From assembly GCF_000739915.1 (NCBI RefSeq), contig NZ_BBJT01000003.1:124001-188000 (forward strand): 64,000 nucleotides of DNA. The letters are read 5' to 3'. Of this stretch, positions 25,268-33,428 are shown in pieces (within the stretch, counting starts at the first letter, position 1; every line of letters begins with the position of its first letter). The DNA comes from Paenibacillus chitinolyticus NBRC 15660. Its GTDB lineage: Bacteria; Bacillota; Bacilli; Paenibacillales; NBRC-103111. The position numbers and the translations under genes are program-made. Under the pieces are notes generated by a model. That model was not told the DNA's origin. It saw only the letters and a program-made list of their open reading frames with translations, and searched no databases.

Positions 25268-25945
25268 TTATTGTTTTTGCAAGGCTTCGATCAGAAGAGA
25301 TGCATAATATCTCGATCCGTCAGGCTTTAAATGAACCCCGTCTTCATAAAAAATATCTTTTTTCCCTTCACTGGCTGCATACCAGTCAACAATTTTAACA
25401 TGGTGGAATTCACCGGCTACGTCCTTGATAGTTGTATTGACCGTGTCCTGCCATCCTTTTGAAACTCTCGTGGTGACTACAAATACCTGCTTGTCCGAGA
25501 GAGACTGAAGCAGACTGCGAAGACTCTTGTTGTTAAAAGGTCCATTGGTGCCGAGTTCGATAATAATGCGATTACCTAATTTCCCTTCGTCTTTTAAATC
25601 ATCGATTAGCTTCTGGGCTTGGGACATTTGTCTTCCAACCTTGCCATCGACCGTAATTTTGGGTAGTTTTTCTTTCAAATAAGGCTCAATACCGACTATG
25701 ACCGAATCTCCAATGACCGTAATTCCTTCTCCATCGAGAGATTGAGGAGGTTTCTTGTTCTCCGTTTTTTGGGGAGCAGATTCTGAGGATGCTTTGATCT
25801 GCTGTGGTGCTGTGATTTGTTGTCCCCCTAGTTCTCCCTGCTCTGTTGTTTTCGACCTCTGATGACGCTGACTGAAATATCCAGCGGCTAGTATGATAAT
25901 GATAAAAACCCATGTTATCCCTACTTTATGTTTCTTCATTTTCAT
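25268..25945 (-). CDS. Membrane-anchored SGNH O-acetyltransferase/esterase domain protein
   Basis: 225 residues, ATG at 25945 (an ATG two codons later is also possible). Residues 8-25 are a membrane anchor, ~30-70 a Gln/Lys/Pro linker, ~75-225 an SGNH domain: GDSV (~77, nucleophile Ser), ELGTNG (~131, Asn and oxyanion part) and DGVHLKPDG (~206, Asp/His pair). This corresponds to the C-terminal domain of OatA-type peptidoglycan O-acetyltransferases, which moves acetyl from the membrane partner to the 6-OH of MurNAc. Its genes are split here from the membrane part encoded just upstream. Confidence 0.85.
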   Translation of the reverse strand: MKMKKHKVGITWVFIIIILAAGYFSQRHQRSKTTEQGELGGQQITAPQQIKASSESAPQKTENKKPPQSLDGEGITVIGDSVIVGIEPYLKEKLPKITVDGKVGRQMSQAQKLIDDLKDEGKLGNRIIIELGTNGPFNNKSLRSLLQSLSDKQVFVVTTRVSKGWQDTVNTTIKDVAGEFHHVKIVDWYAASEGKKDIFYEDGVHLKPDGSRYYASLLIEALQKQ

Positions 25946-25981
25946 TTCATCCTCTCAAAAATAGATTCAATTTGTTGGTGT

Positions 25982-27106
25982 TTACAAGGTAGATTTGTTC
26001 AGTTCCTTGGAGCGAGTCCACCATGAACGTCCTCTTCGAATCGGTTCTTCAACAAACCTGTAGGACAGAGCGGACAACATAAAAATGAGCGTTAGCTGCA
26101 GCAAAATGTCAACGAATCCGGGTTCCCCGACATTCGCCGCCGGACTTGATAATATAATGACCGGATAATGCCATATATAAAGACTATAAGATCGTTTCCC
26201 GATCCACCTTAGAGGTTTGGCTGCCAGGATGGATCCCAATTGACTGGCTGGATGCACCAGCACGGCAATGATAACCGCAGTAACTACAGACAGAAACAAG
26301 AAGCCAACCGGGTACAGTGAAGAATCATATTCATTCGTTCGGTTCATCATGATAAACAAGATCAACATCGCCACCGCTCCCAATAAATCCAAAAGCAAGC
26401 GGGCCCCTGAGGAAATTCGGTCCGTTAGCCTCCAACTTGGCCATACAACGGCTAACGCCGCTCCAATCAGGATAGCGAATGCCCGGGTATCCGTTCCGTA
26501 ATAAACTCTGCTAGGATCCGTCCCTGGCTCATACAGGAGCGCCATTGCGATGGCGGAAACGGCAGCCCCTGAAAGAATGAATACAGCAAGTCTACCCCGG
26601 CGCCCTAAAAGCCTGACTAGAAAGAATAACAGAAGCGGCCATACCACATAAAATTGCTCTTCAATAGACAGCGACCAAAGATGTCCGATTGGAGAAGGTG
26701 AACCGAAACTTTCAAAATACGATACCTGATGAAAGATGAGATACCAGTTATTCACATAAAAAACGGAGGAAAGGAAATCTCCTCTCAATGTTTGCATTCT
26801 GGATGGATCTATGAGAATCAACCCTAACGCCACGACCAAAAGCATGCTGACCATCGCCGGCAGTAGTCTGCGTATTCTTCTAATCCAAAAATGCAAGAAA
26901 GAGATTTTGCGTTGAGTTTTCAACTCCCATAAAAGTTGATCCGTGATCAGGTAGCCGGATAGAACAAAGAAAACTTCTACTCCCAGCAGCCCGCCCTTAG
27001 CCCACTTCAAATTGAAGTGGTACGCAATAACAGCTAATACGGATATGGCTCTTAAACCGTCTAATCCGGGTATATAACGTTTCAATAATTGTTTTTGCTT
27101 CCCCAT
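25982..27106 (-). CDS. Acyltransferase-3 membrane protein (OatA-like)
   Basis: 374 residues, ATG at 27106 with AAAGG upstream. About 10 membrane segments; the family signature appears as YIPGLDGLRAISVLAVIAYH (~11-30, catalytic-type His), FFVLSGYLIT (~46), and IRRIRRLLPAM (~77). These proteins carry acetyl from cytosolic acetyl-CoA across the membrane to an extracytoplasmic partner. With the SGNH protein 37 bases further on, they would together equal an OatA-type enzyme, separated into two chains. First gene of the operon, expressed from the promoter element at 27155-27211. Confidence 0.85.
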   Translation of the reverse strand: MGKQKQLLKRYIPGLDGLRAISVLAVIAYHFNLKWAKGGLLGVEVFFVLSGYLITDQLLWELKTQRKISFLHFWIRRIRRLLPAMVSMLLVVALGLILIDPSRMQTLRGDFLSSVFYVNNWYLIFHQVSYFESFGSPSPIGHLWSLSIEEQFYVVWPLLLFFLVRLLGRRGRLAVFILSGAAVSAIAMALLYEPGTDPSRVYYGTDTRAFAILIGAALAVVWPSWRLTDRISSGARLLLDLLGAVAMLILFIMMNRTNEYDSSLYPVGFLFLSVVTAVIIAVLVHPASQLGSILAAKPLRWIGKRSYSLYIWHYPVIILSSPAANVGEPGFVDILLQLTLIFMLSALSYRFVEEPIRRGRSWWTRSKELNKSTL

Positions 27107-27154
27107 CCTTTATGTTTCATCCTTGTCTGTATATGGGCTGTTTATTACTCTTTT

Positions 27155-27211
27155 AATATAGCTGCCTGATGTCGCTAAAGTTTGATCAGGATGTAAACAA
27201 GTTGTCACAAA
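27155..27211 (-). promoter_or_regulatory. Activator-type promoter, copy A (acetyltransferase operon)
   Basis: A 44-bp element (27168-27211) followed 7 nt later by a -10 box TATATT (reverse strand of 27155-27160). Read toward the gene it contains TTTGTGACA, TTGTTTACA (10 nt later), TGATCAAAC and GACATC. Compared with copy C 40 of 44 bases agree, with copy B 35 of 44. No consensus -35 stands at the normal distance from the -10 box, typical of promoters needing an activator. The direct repeats TTGTGACA/TTGTTTACA spaced one helical turn apart suit an OmpR-family regulator, such as the one encoded at 29922. Confidence 0.75.
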
Positions 27212-27229
27212 CTCCGCTCCTTTTTGGAC

Positions 27230-27276
27230 AAAAAAATAACCTTATTTACGATTTGATCCGTAAACAAGGTTATTTT
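27230..27276 (-). terminator. Terminator of the lipoprotein operon
   Basis: An 18-bp stem with one mismatch (AAAATAACC... with ...GGTTATTTT), 8-nt loop; on the reverse strand the 3' side is a run of T. It insulates the sensor operon from promoter A. Confidence 0.8.
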
Positions 27277-27316
27277 GTAGGTATTCAGGCTCATTAAATT
27301 GAATCATAAACGAGGC

Positions 27317-28456
27317 TTATTGGAATTCGATAAGCAGTACCTGTCCATCCGTTGTCATCGTTTGGGTATTTGATGAAGGTGAATAAAACTTTTGCCCATA
27401 GACAAGTAAACCTTTTTCGCCAGGACTCCAGTACATTTGGGATGGTTTCAAACCATGATAAACAGGTTCGTTAGACAGCACATTATTCCCTTGAATCTTT
27501 CCTGCGTAAATCGTGTCTTGGTCATAAGTTGAATAGGCAATACATTTCCTGTCTTTTGACAGTTTAAATCCCTCCACTTTTTCCAGCAGCACAGATAGTT
27601 CTTTGGTACGTTGATCATACTCGAATAACGTACCATCGGTTCCAAGGAATACAAACTGATCGTTATTCAGCCAGGCCACTTGGTTTTCATCACTCTGATG
27701 TTCGTATTGTATATCGATTGAATTTCCATTGACCGTTCCCAGCATGATGATGTTTTTCTTGGTCTTACCGGTTTGAAAGGCGGTTAACAGTACACTGTGT
27801 CCGTCATCGGATACGTTGATTTTTGTAAGGTTGTTTCCCTTTCCGTAGTTTTTTATCGTATAGGTTGTGGAGGATTGGTTACCGACGTTCAATAAGTGAA
27901 CAAAGGCTTTTCCACTTTCAATCGGATCAATGACCAAATAACAAAGATATTGGTTGTTGTTGGACCATGCGGCATTCTGAAGATACAGATCCTTCGTATT
28001 GCTGAAATTCGCTACCTCGGTTTCTTTGCCATCCTTTAGTGATATCAGCTTCAATTTAGTTCCAAACCTTGTGATTGAGATCTCACGGATGAGTGAACCG
28101 TCAGGAGACAGTTCGATAACGGGCGAATCCATTTGAATTCCGGAAATAATCTCACTTTTTTCGTAAGGAGGAGCCATACGTTTTAATACGGTTTGTTCGG
28201 ACATGTTAACTTGCTTATTCGAAGCAATTACGGAATCTTTACCGGACCATCCTAATAGTTGACCGGCGTTTGTGAATTCATCAGGCAGCCGATAGATGGT
28301 CTTTACCTTGAAGGGTTGTATCCCTTCATTTTCGGTCTGCTTCTCTTCCTGACTCGGAATTACAATCGTCTCTGTTTCGGGTTCGAATAGAGCGCAGCCG
28401 GATAAAACCAAGATTAGAAACAAGAGTACTGCTATTGCGAAAAGTGCATTCTTCAT
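27317..28456 (-). CDS. Exported lipoprotein, beta-propeller-like, of the sensor operon
   Basis: 379 residues, ATG at 28456, overlapping the kinase gene by 4 nt. Lipobox LVLSGC (lipid-bound Cys ~21). The mature part shows seven-or-so repeated blocks of propeller type (LLGWSGKDSVIAS, YLCYLVIDPIESG, AWLNNDQFVFLGTDG, GLKPSQMYWSPGEKG), like TolB- or YcdB-type sensor lipoproteins. In the same transcript as a histidine kinase, it may be the extracytoplasmic sensor or a modulator of it. No enzyme motif. Confidence 0.7.
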   Translation of the reverse strand: MKNALFAIAVLLFLILVLSGCALFEPETETIVIPSQEEKQTENEGIQPFKVKTIYRLPDEFTNAGQLLGWSGKDSVIASNKQVNMSEQTVLKRMAPPYEKSEIISGIQMDSPVIELSPDGSLIREISITRFGTKLKLISLKDGKETEVANFSNTKDLYLQNAAWSNNNQYLCYLVIDPIESGKAFVHLLNVGNQSSTTYTIKNYGKGNNLTKINVSDDGHSVLLTAFQTGKTKKNIIMLGTVNGNSIDIQYEHQSDENQVAWLNNDQFVFLGTDGTLFEYDQRTKELSVLLEKVEGFKLSKDRKCIAYSTYDQDTIYAGKIQGNNVLSNEPVYHGLKPSQMYWSPGEKGLLVYGQKFYSPSSNTQTMTTDGQVLLIEFQ

Positions 28457-29916
28457 ATCGGCTTTCCGTCCTTTCGGACATTCATATATTCTAATTCTAC
28501 CGAAACTACCGTTTGATTGTTTTCATTCGTCATACGGATGTTCCCGCCGTGTTCATCGACAATGGATTTGGAGATACTGAGCCCCAGTCCGACACTTCCC
28601 TCCTCAGATATTTGACGGTTACCCAGATTAAACGGCTGAAATAAATAAGCAATTTGATCGGCCTCGATCGGATCGCTTGGGTTGCTAAAAACAAATTGAA
28701 TTTTCGTGTCGGCCCTCTTCGCCGTTACGAATATTTCTGCTTGATCCGTACTGTATTTGATAGAGTTATCCAGTAGATTTATAAACAGCTGGCGTAATCG
28801 GTTTCCTTGACCATATACGAGCAATTCATTTTGGACCTCGTACCGAATGCTTTTCTTATAGCGTTGAGCCCGGATGCCCATCGATTCGCACACGTCTTTC
28901 AAAATGCTTCCCGCATCGACCCTTTCAGGCTCCATGATCTGAATGTTTTGGCGCGTCGCCTCCAACAGTTTCAAAACCATATCATGAAGACGTCTGCTTT
29001 CCTCGATGATATGGTTCATGCCCTTTTCGAAAAAATATCGGTCCGTTTCTCCTTTTTTACGTATAATCTCAGCGTACCCTAATATCGAAGTTAACGGAGT
29101 CTTAAGTTCATGGGTGATGTTGTCAAAAAAGCGCTTCTCCTGTTCATGAAGAGCCTGAAGGTGATCCCGGTCTTTTCGGATAATCGTCATCTGCCTGCTA
29201 ATTTGATCGATCATTTCGTTAAAGTTGTCTGCCAGCCTTCCAATCTCGTCCTTCCGTCTGAACCGGATCCGCACTTCCAGGTTTCCGCTTTTCACCTCAT
29301 TAGAGGCTCGAGTTAGTCTGACAAGGGGGATGGTAATGTGCCTGGAGAGGATATAGGAAAAGAGGAATGCTGCCGCGAAAATAGCCATCGCAATGTAAAA
29401 GATGATTTCCCTAATCCGTCCGCTTTGTTCATAGAGCAGACTGAAATCTCTGGAAAACCGTAAAATTCCAACCTTCGTTCCATCAATGAAAACAGGGTAC
29501 GAGAATAGCACGGATGCTTTGTTCCGATCGTAAGTGATGCTGTATGCAGTCTTCCCCTCTATTGCTTCTTTTAAATCACCATTTGTTAGAGGCGGAATTG
29601 ACTTATCCGATGAATACAGCAGTTCCCCGTCCACTGTATATACGCCGACGCTGCTGCCGGTGGCATGATTCAAGTCGTTAGCCATTTCCTCAGCCATTTG
29701 GCCAAAGTAAAGCCTATTGTTCGAAAAATGATTGATCAGAAAAGCTTGTCGTACATAAATGTTACTGTTGTTCTTCAGCCCAATTAACTCAGAGGTCACT
29801 ATTTTTTTGTTACTGGTCTGAATAGACTCCTTCACGGTTTGATTTAACACCAGAAAAGAGAGCGAAAATATGAAGAAGAAACCGATAATAAATTTGACGC
29901 TAATATTTCGAATCAT
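28453..29916 (-). CDS. Sensor histidine kinase
   Basis: 487 residues, ATG at 29916. Two membrane segments (~8-28 and ~170-190) enclose a ~140-residue extracytoplasmic domain, followed by HAMP (~190-245), the dimerisation/H-box with HELKTPLTSILGYAE (~267, phospho-His) and a HATPase_c domain with the N, G1 and G2 boxes (NLLDNSIKYSTD ~375, VGLGLSIS ~443). Classic OmpR-partner (HPK1) architecture. The gene is transcribed after the regulator at 29922 and before the lipoprotein. Confidence 0.92.
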   Translation of the reverse strand: MIRNISVKFIIGFFFIFSLSFLVLNQTVKESIQTSNKKIVTSELIGLKNNSNIYVRQAFLINHFSNNRLYFGQMAEEMANDLNHATGSSVGVYTVDGELLYSSDKSIPPLTNGDLKEAIEGKTAYSITYDRNKASVLFSYPVFIDGTKVGILRFSRDFSLLYEQSGRIREIIFYIAMAIFAAAFLFSYILSRHITIPLVRLTRASNEVKSGNLEVRIRFRRKDEIGRLADNFNEMIDQISRQMTIIRKDRDHLQALHEQEKRFFDNITHELKTPLTSILGYAEIIRKKGETDRYFFEKGMNHIIEESRRLHDMVLKLLEATRQNIQIMEPERVDAGSILKDVCESMGIRAQRYKKSIRYEVQNELLVYGQGNRLRQLFINLLDNSIKYSTDQAEIFVTAKRADTKIQFVFSNPSDPIEADQIAYLFQPFNLGNRQISEEGSVGLGLSISKSIVDEHGGNIRMTNENNQTVVSVELEYMNVRKDGKPI

Positions 29917-29921
29917 ACGTT

Positions 29922-30611
29922 TTACCGCCTATTTTCGAATTTATAGCCTATTCCAAATACAGTGGCGATTAGATCTCCGGCATCCAGCTTTTTACGAAGC
30001 CTTTGGATGTGAGTATCCACCGTACGGGTATCTCCGTGAAAATCATACCCCCATACGATATCTAACAATTCCGCACGTGTGTAGGTTTTTCCTCGATGTC
30101 CAATCAGTGTCATCAGTAAATCAAACTCTTTTGGAGTCAAATCAACTGTATGACCATCTTTTTGAACAAGACGTTCTTCCACAATGATCTCGATATGCTC
30201 AAGCCGAATCACTTCCCGCTGATCGTCATGTCTTTTGTTCGCTTGATCAACCCTCCGCAGGATGGTCCGTATTCTAGCAACTACTTCCCGCAAATCAAAA
30301 GGTTTTGTTATATAATCATCCGCGCCGAATTCCAGTCCGAGTATTTTATCCGTAATATCCGATTTCGCGGTAATCATCATGATCGGTAAATTATGGCTTG
30401 CCGTTACCTTCTTGCAAATATCCAGCCCGCTTTGGTCCGGCAGCATCCAGTCGAGAAGCAGGAGATCGGGTTGAAATTGCTGAAGCTCCATCATTCCCTC
30501 GGCTCCGCTTGCCGTCGTTTTCGTTTCGAACCCTTCCATAGAAAGTCCGTAGGATAGTAAGTCCGCTATTGCCGCGTCATCTTCAATGATGAGAATTTTT
30601 GCTTGATTCAT
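29922..30611 (-). CDS. OmpR-family response regulator
   Basis: 229 residues from ATG at 30611, chosen over a longer frame at 30695 because GGGGGT lies upstream. Receiver domain with the acidic pair in IIEDDAAIADLL (~7-19), phospho-acceptor Asp in LLLDWMLP (~53) and Lys in ITKPFD (~105); C-terminal winged helix with TPKEFDLLMTL (~155) and RTVDTHIQRLRKKL (~200). It is a DNA-binding transcription factor. Its own promoter carries element B, so autoregulation is likely; elements A and C are plausible further targets. Confidence 0.9.
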   Translation of the reverse strand: MNQAKILIIEDDAAIADLLSYGLSMEGFETKTTASGAEGMMELQQFQPDLLLLDWMLPDQSGLDICKKVTASHNLPIMMITAKSDITDKILGLEFGADDYITKPFDLREVVARIRTILRRVDQANKRHDDQREVIRLEHIEIIVEERLVQKDGHTVDLTPKEFDLLMTLIGHRGKTYTRAELLDIVWGYDFHGDTRTVDTHIQRLRKKLDAGDLIATVFGIGYKFENRR

Positions 30612-30785
30612 CGTAACCCCCGTTTTTTTGTAAGGATCATCCATACCTTTCCCTAAAGCCAATGACTCAATTAGTGAACATTCAAATCGTAACAAATTAT
30701 AGTTCGTTATGCCCCAAAAACGCGGACTTGAAATGAGAATGGCCTTCTTTTGGGATTATTAAAATGAGGATTAGCCCCATTTTTC

Positions 30786-30842
30786 AATATAACAGGCAGA
30801 TGTCACTATCGTTTGATCAATTTGTAAACAAATTGTCACAGC
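30786..30842 (-). promoter_or_regulatory. Activator-type promoter, copy B (regulator operon)
   Basis: Element B at 30799-30842 read toward the response regulator gene: TTTGTGACA-like start (GCTGTGACA), TTGTTTACA, TGATCAAAC, GACATC, then 7 nt and the -10 box TATATT (reverse strand of 30786-30791). Same order and spacing as copies A and C. The leader to the ATG is long (~175 nt), so post-transcriptional control is possible. Confidence 0.75.
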
Positions 30843-30847
30843 ATTGG

Positions 30848-30904
30848 TTTGTGACACTTTGTTTACATCGTGATCAAACTTTGGCGACATCCTCCCGATA
30901 TAGT
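30848..30904 (+). promoter_or_regulatory. Activator-type promoter, copy C (membrane acyltransferase gene)
   Basis: Element C at 30848-30891 on the plus strand: TTTGTGACA, TTGTTTACA, TGATCAAAC, GACATC, then 7 nt and TATAGT (30899-30904). Only 5 bp separate it from element B in the opposite orientation, so B and C together form a large inverted repeat that can bind the same regulator for divergent transcription. Confidence 0.75.
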
Positions 30905-30954
30905 GGAAACACATTGCGACAAGCGAAATCAGCACTAGTGAGGAGGAATCGAAT

Positions 30955-32154
30955 TTGTCAGATCGTTTCAAAATGCCGGATGAGAACGGCAATGAAAAGG
31001 AGAAAGGAACGGGCAGCGGACACAGACGACCGGAAAACGCCTTCCCGAATCGACGAGGCAACCCACAGGGAGCCGGGCGTCTTCTGGCGCTGGATGCGGC
31101 GAGAGGTTTGGCGGTTATCGGTATGTATTTGCAGCACTTTGCATCGAACGAAAGGATTACTACCATCGTTTCCGGAAACTCAACGTTATTGTTTGTACTC
31201 TGCGGCGGGATTTCCTACTCCATCATGGCTCAGCGCATGAAGGATCGACAAAAGGATGCAACCGCCTTTCGGGCAAAGATGCTGGCTCGCGCGGTATTCA
31301 TCGATATTATGGGATATTTGCTCATCATGTTGAATACCCCTTTCGGAGTGATTTTGCCCGCCTACGCTGCCATGTTCGTCTTGGCATTGATACTGGCGGG
31401 TCATTCAAACCGCACACTCGTTACGACTACCGTTGCACTGATGTTTCTAGCCCCCCCGCTTATGCTTCTGGGCATGAGTGCCTTATCCGGAGCATTCCTG
31501 CTTCGAGACGTTGCCGGCGGTCCGATGTCCACCCTAGCACTCGCCCCTGCTTTCGTAGCGGGTATGGCAATCGGGAGCCTTGAGCTGACCAAAAAACGAA
31601 CCGCATTTTTACTAGCGATCGTTGGCCTCATGCTGCTCATTATAGGTAAGACACTGGCCGCAAATGTCCTACCTGAGCTTAACCGTTCATTTGAATCTTG
31701 GCTTGTCACTGTTCAAGGTATCGCCGCTATGCCGGACCCGTATGCCATCTGGCCGCTTAACATGGAACAGCCGATGTGGCATATGCTTCTATGGACGGTT
31801 CCGCATAGCGCTTCAACGTTCCAGACGCTGACCGGGCTCGGGTTTGCACTGCTGGTAGTGGGAATCGTATTCCTCGTACCAAAGAAAACCGACGCCATAT
31901 TGGTCCCTTTTGCGGGAGTAGGACGCGTGGCGTTGACCATGTATGCGGCTCAGTTCGTCGTCGTTTGGCTGCTTACGCTATCAAGTATCGACTATAGTTT
32001 GGCTGGAGTTCCCCTCGGTGATCTGCTAGTTGCCCTAATAACATTGGTAGCAGGCTGGTTAATCTCACGGCTGCCCCAGGGTCCGCTTGAGTCATCTATG
32101 CGGCATTTTGACCGGTTGTTCAGTGTCCCTCGCTCGATAACTGCACCGAAATAG
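30955..32154 (+). CDS. Multi-spanning membrane acyltransferase-like protein (DUF418/HGSNAT type)
   Basis: 399 residues, TTG start with GAGGAGG upstream. A long charged N-terminus (~40 residues) precedes RLLALDAARGLAVIGMYLQH (~42-61), the signature of acyltransferase-3-like and heparan-glucosaminide-type membrane acyl carriers, and about 9-10 membrane segments. It likely moves an acyl group across the membrane, like the protein at 25982. Its promoter is copy C, so it should be expressed along with the O-acetyltransferase operon. No partner is encoded behind it. Confidence 0.65.
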   Translation: MSDRFKMPDENGNEKEKGTGSGHRRPENAFPNRRGNPQGAGRLLALDAARGLAVIGMYLQHFASNERITTIVSGNSTLLFVLCGGISYSIMAQRMKDRQKDATAFRAKMLARAVFIDIMGYLLIMLNTPFGVILPAYAAMFVLALILAGHSNRTLVTTTVALMFLAPPLMLLGMSALSGAFLLRDVAGGPMSTLALAPAFVAGMAIGSLELTKKRTAFLLAIVGLMLLIIGKTLAANVLPELNRSFESWLVTVQGIAAMPDPYAIWPLNMEQPMWHMLLWTVPHSASTFQTLTGLGFALLVVGIVFLVPKKTDAILVPFAGVGRVALTMYAAQFVVVWLLTLSSIDYSLAGVPLGDLLVALITLVAGWLISRLPQGPLESSMRHFDRLFSVPRSITAPK

Positions 32155-32191
32155 GAGCCCTTATTAGAATCTACTGTATGGAATTTTGCTC

Positions 32192-32220
32192 AAATATCCC
32201 ACCTATCGGTGGGATATTTT
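32192..32220 (+). terminator. Terminator of the membrane acyltransferase-like gene
   Basis: Stem AAATATCCCACC/GGTGGGATATTT, 4-nt loop TATC, then T. Confidence 0.75.
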
Positions 32221-32583
32221 GGCGTACAATATATGGAATAGGCGGAGGCAACAACGTGGCTATGGCGTCTCGCGACTGCAGTTTATTTTCCTTATTCTGA
32301 TGGCTTTGGCTTGTGAAATATCAAGGAACCATTACTTACTACGCAGATTAAACTTTGAAGAGACTATGACTGAACAAGTCATAGTCTTTTTTATGTGTCA
32401 AAGAAAATATGTACAAAATGACCCCTGGAAAAGGTTTTGATCCGCATGGCCGGTTATGAGTACTGGTGAGATCGTATCCTATCGTTTTTTTGACTCCACC
32501 ACATTACCATATATTATAATATATGTAAGATGTTTGCTTTCAAACAAAGTCATCCCTGCATGTTTCCTATCTGAGGTGATTTT
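32221..32583. other. Intergenic region with a second strong terminator
   Basis: No supported gene: an open frame at 32186-32440 spans the first terminator and lacks a ribosome site. A perfect 10-bp hairpin GACTATGACT/AGTCATAGTC with TTTTTT lies at 32362-32392 and must end a transcript starting in 32225-32350; a GGAGG followed by GTG at 32257 gives only 14 codons. The part after 32400 should hold the promoter of the next gene. Confidence 0.55.
32362..32392 (+). terminator. Perfect 10-bp terminator without a visible gene
   Basis: GACTATGACT (32362-32371), loop GAACA, AGTCATAGTC (32377-32386), T run 32387-32392. Confidence 0.75.
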
Positions 32584-33150
32584 ATGAAAAAGGTTGCCGT
32601 ATTTCTAGCCGTCTGCATTCTTGTGATAGCCGGATATATTTACAGCACCGGAGCCTACACTTTTAAAATGTCTGAAGAAGGATTCCCTCTCCCGGTAAAA
32701 GCCGTCTTTAAAGACAAAATAACCAAATCGCCAGGCACCCTTTATAACTACACATGGCCGGGACTTCATCAGACGGACGGCCTGCCGTCCAGCTACAGAA
32801 GACAACTCGAAAAGCAGGGCTGGGACTACTTAAGCGCCCAAAGCAAAGGAGCCTCTTTTATATTCCCAAAACCGGACGGTTCCACTCTAAACGTTTCGGT
32901 GTACGAAGAGGAATTCTCCATTTTCCAAACGCCGGCCTCAATCGCTCTCCCCCGTCCTGCTCCGCTCAGCCTGACCGCCGCTTTCAATCACTTCCCGATG
33001 CATAAATCCCCAGCCGCACATATCCGCGAGTACAGTGCTCAGCGTACGTCCGTGATCGGACATCGAATATTCTACTTTGGGCGGAATTTCCTGATAGATT
33101 TTGCGTACGATCAACCCGTCGCGCTCCAGCTCGCGAAGGTGATTGGTTAG
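32584..33150 (+). CDS. Membrane-anchored protein with read-through 3' end
   Basis: 188 residues, ATG with GAGGTGATTTT upstream. Residues 1-118 look like a real protein: a membrane anchor (KKVAVFLAVCILVIAGYIYS), then a soluble domain with LPSSYRRQLEKQGWDYL (~67-83) and a C-terminal VSVYEEEFSIF. The remaining 70 codons lie opposite the HxlR gene and look like its antisense (ALPRPAPLSLTAAFN). The gene appears to have lost its stop codon, probably by a deletion between it and the regulator gene. No family recognised. Confidence 0.5.
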   Translation: MKKVAVFLAVCILVIAGYIYSTGAYTFKMSEEGFPLPVKAVFKDKITKSPGTLYNYTWPGLHQTDGLPSSYRRQLEKQGWDYLSAQSKGASFIFPKPDGSTLNVSVYEEEFSIFQTPASIALPRPAPLSLTAAFNHFPMHKSPAAHIREYSAQRTSVIGHRIFYFGRNFLIDFAYDQPVALQLAKVIG

Positions 33151-33315
33151 CATCCCTTGGGTAACGGACGGAAGGAGTTTCCTGAGTTCTCCGAAACGCT
33201 TGGTGCCCTGATGAAGCAGGATAAACAAAATCAGCGGCTTCCACTTGCCTCCGATCACATCCAGCGTGGTCATAATCCCTTCGGTCGTCCCCGGCTGTCG
33301 GTCATTTAGCGGCAT
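32938..33315 (-). CDS. HxlR-family transcriptional regulator
   Basis: 125 residues from ATG at 33315, six bases after GGAGGGG; a longer frame to 33333 overlaps the ribosome site. A compact winged helix with IGGKWKPLILFILLHQG (~21-37), LPSVTQGMLTNHLRELERDG (~49-68) and the wing VEYSMSDHGRTL (~85) is diagnostic for HxlR/YodB regulators, which respond to electrophiles or redox state and repress quinone or nitro-reductase genes. A flavodoxin-fold reductase stands divergently at 33572. No cysteine of the YodB type is seen in the N-terminus. Confidence 0.85.
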   Translation of the reverse strand: MPLNDRQPGTTEGIMTTLDVIGGKWKPLILFILLHQGTKRFGELRKLLPSVTQGMLTNHLRELERDGLIVRKIYQEIPPKVEYSMSDHGRTLSTVLADMCGWGFMHREVIESGGQAERSRTGESD

Positions 33316-33390
33316 CCGATTCCCCTCCGTCATCTTTTTAATAACTTCCCTGTTTTCTGTTACTTTACCAAATCGGTCCCTTTAATAAAA

Positions 33391-33428
33391 GTACTTCTCT
33401 TTTTCGTACCTAGTCCTATTTTTCGTAC
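33391..33428. promoter_or_regulatory. Possible HxlR operator
   Basis: Two direct copies of TTTTTCGTAC (33400-33409 and 33419-33428), 19 bp apart, preceded by GTAC at 33391 that makes an inverted repeat with the first copy. Located in the divergent gap between the regulator and the oxidoreductase. HxlR/YodB operators are of similar AT-rich, TAC-containing type; binding not proven. Confidence 0.4.

Noticed and set aside
32186-32440. 84-codon open frame after the membrane acyltransferase-like gene
   Set aside because: It spans one terminator and reaches into a second, and has no ribosome site.
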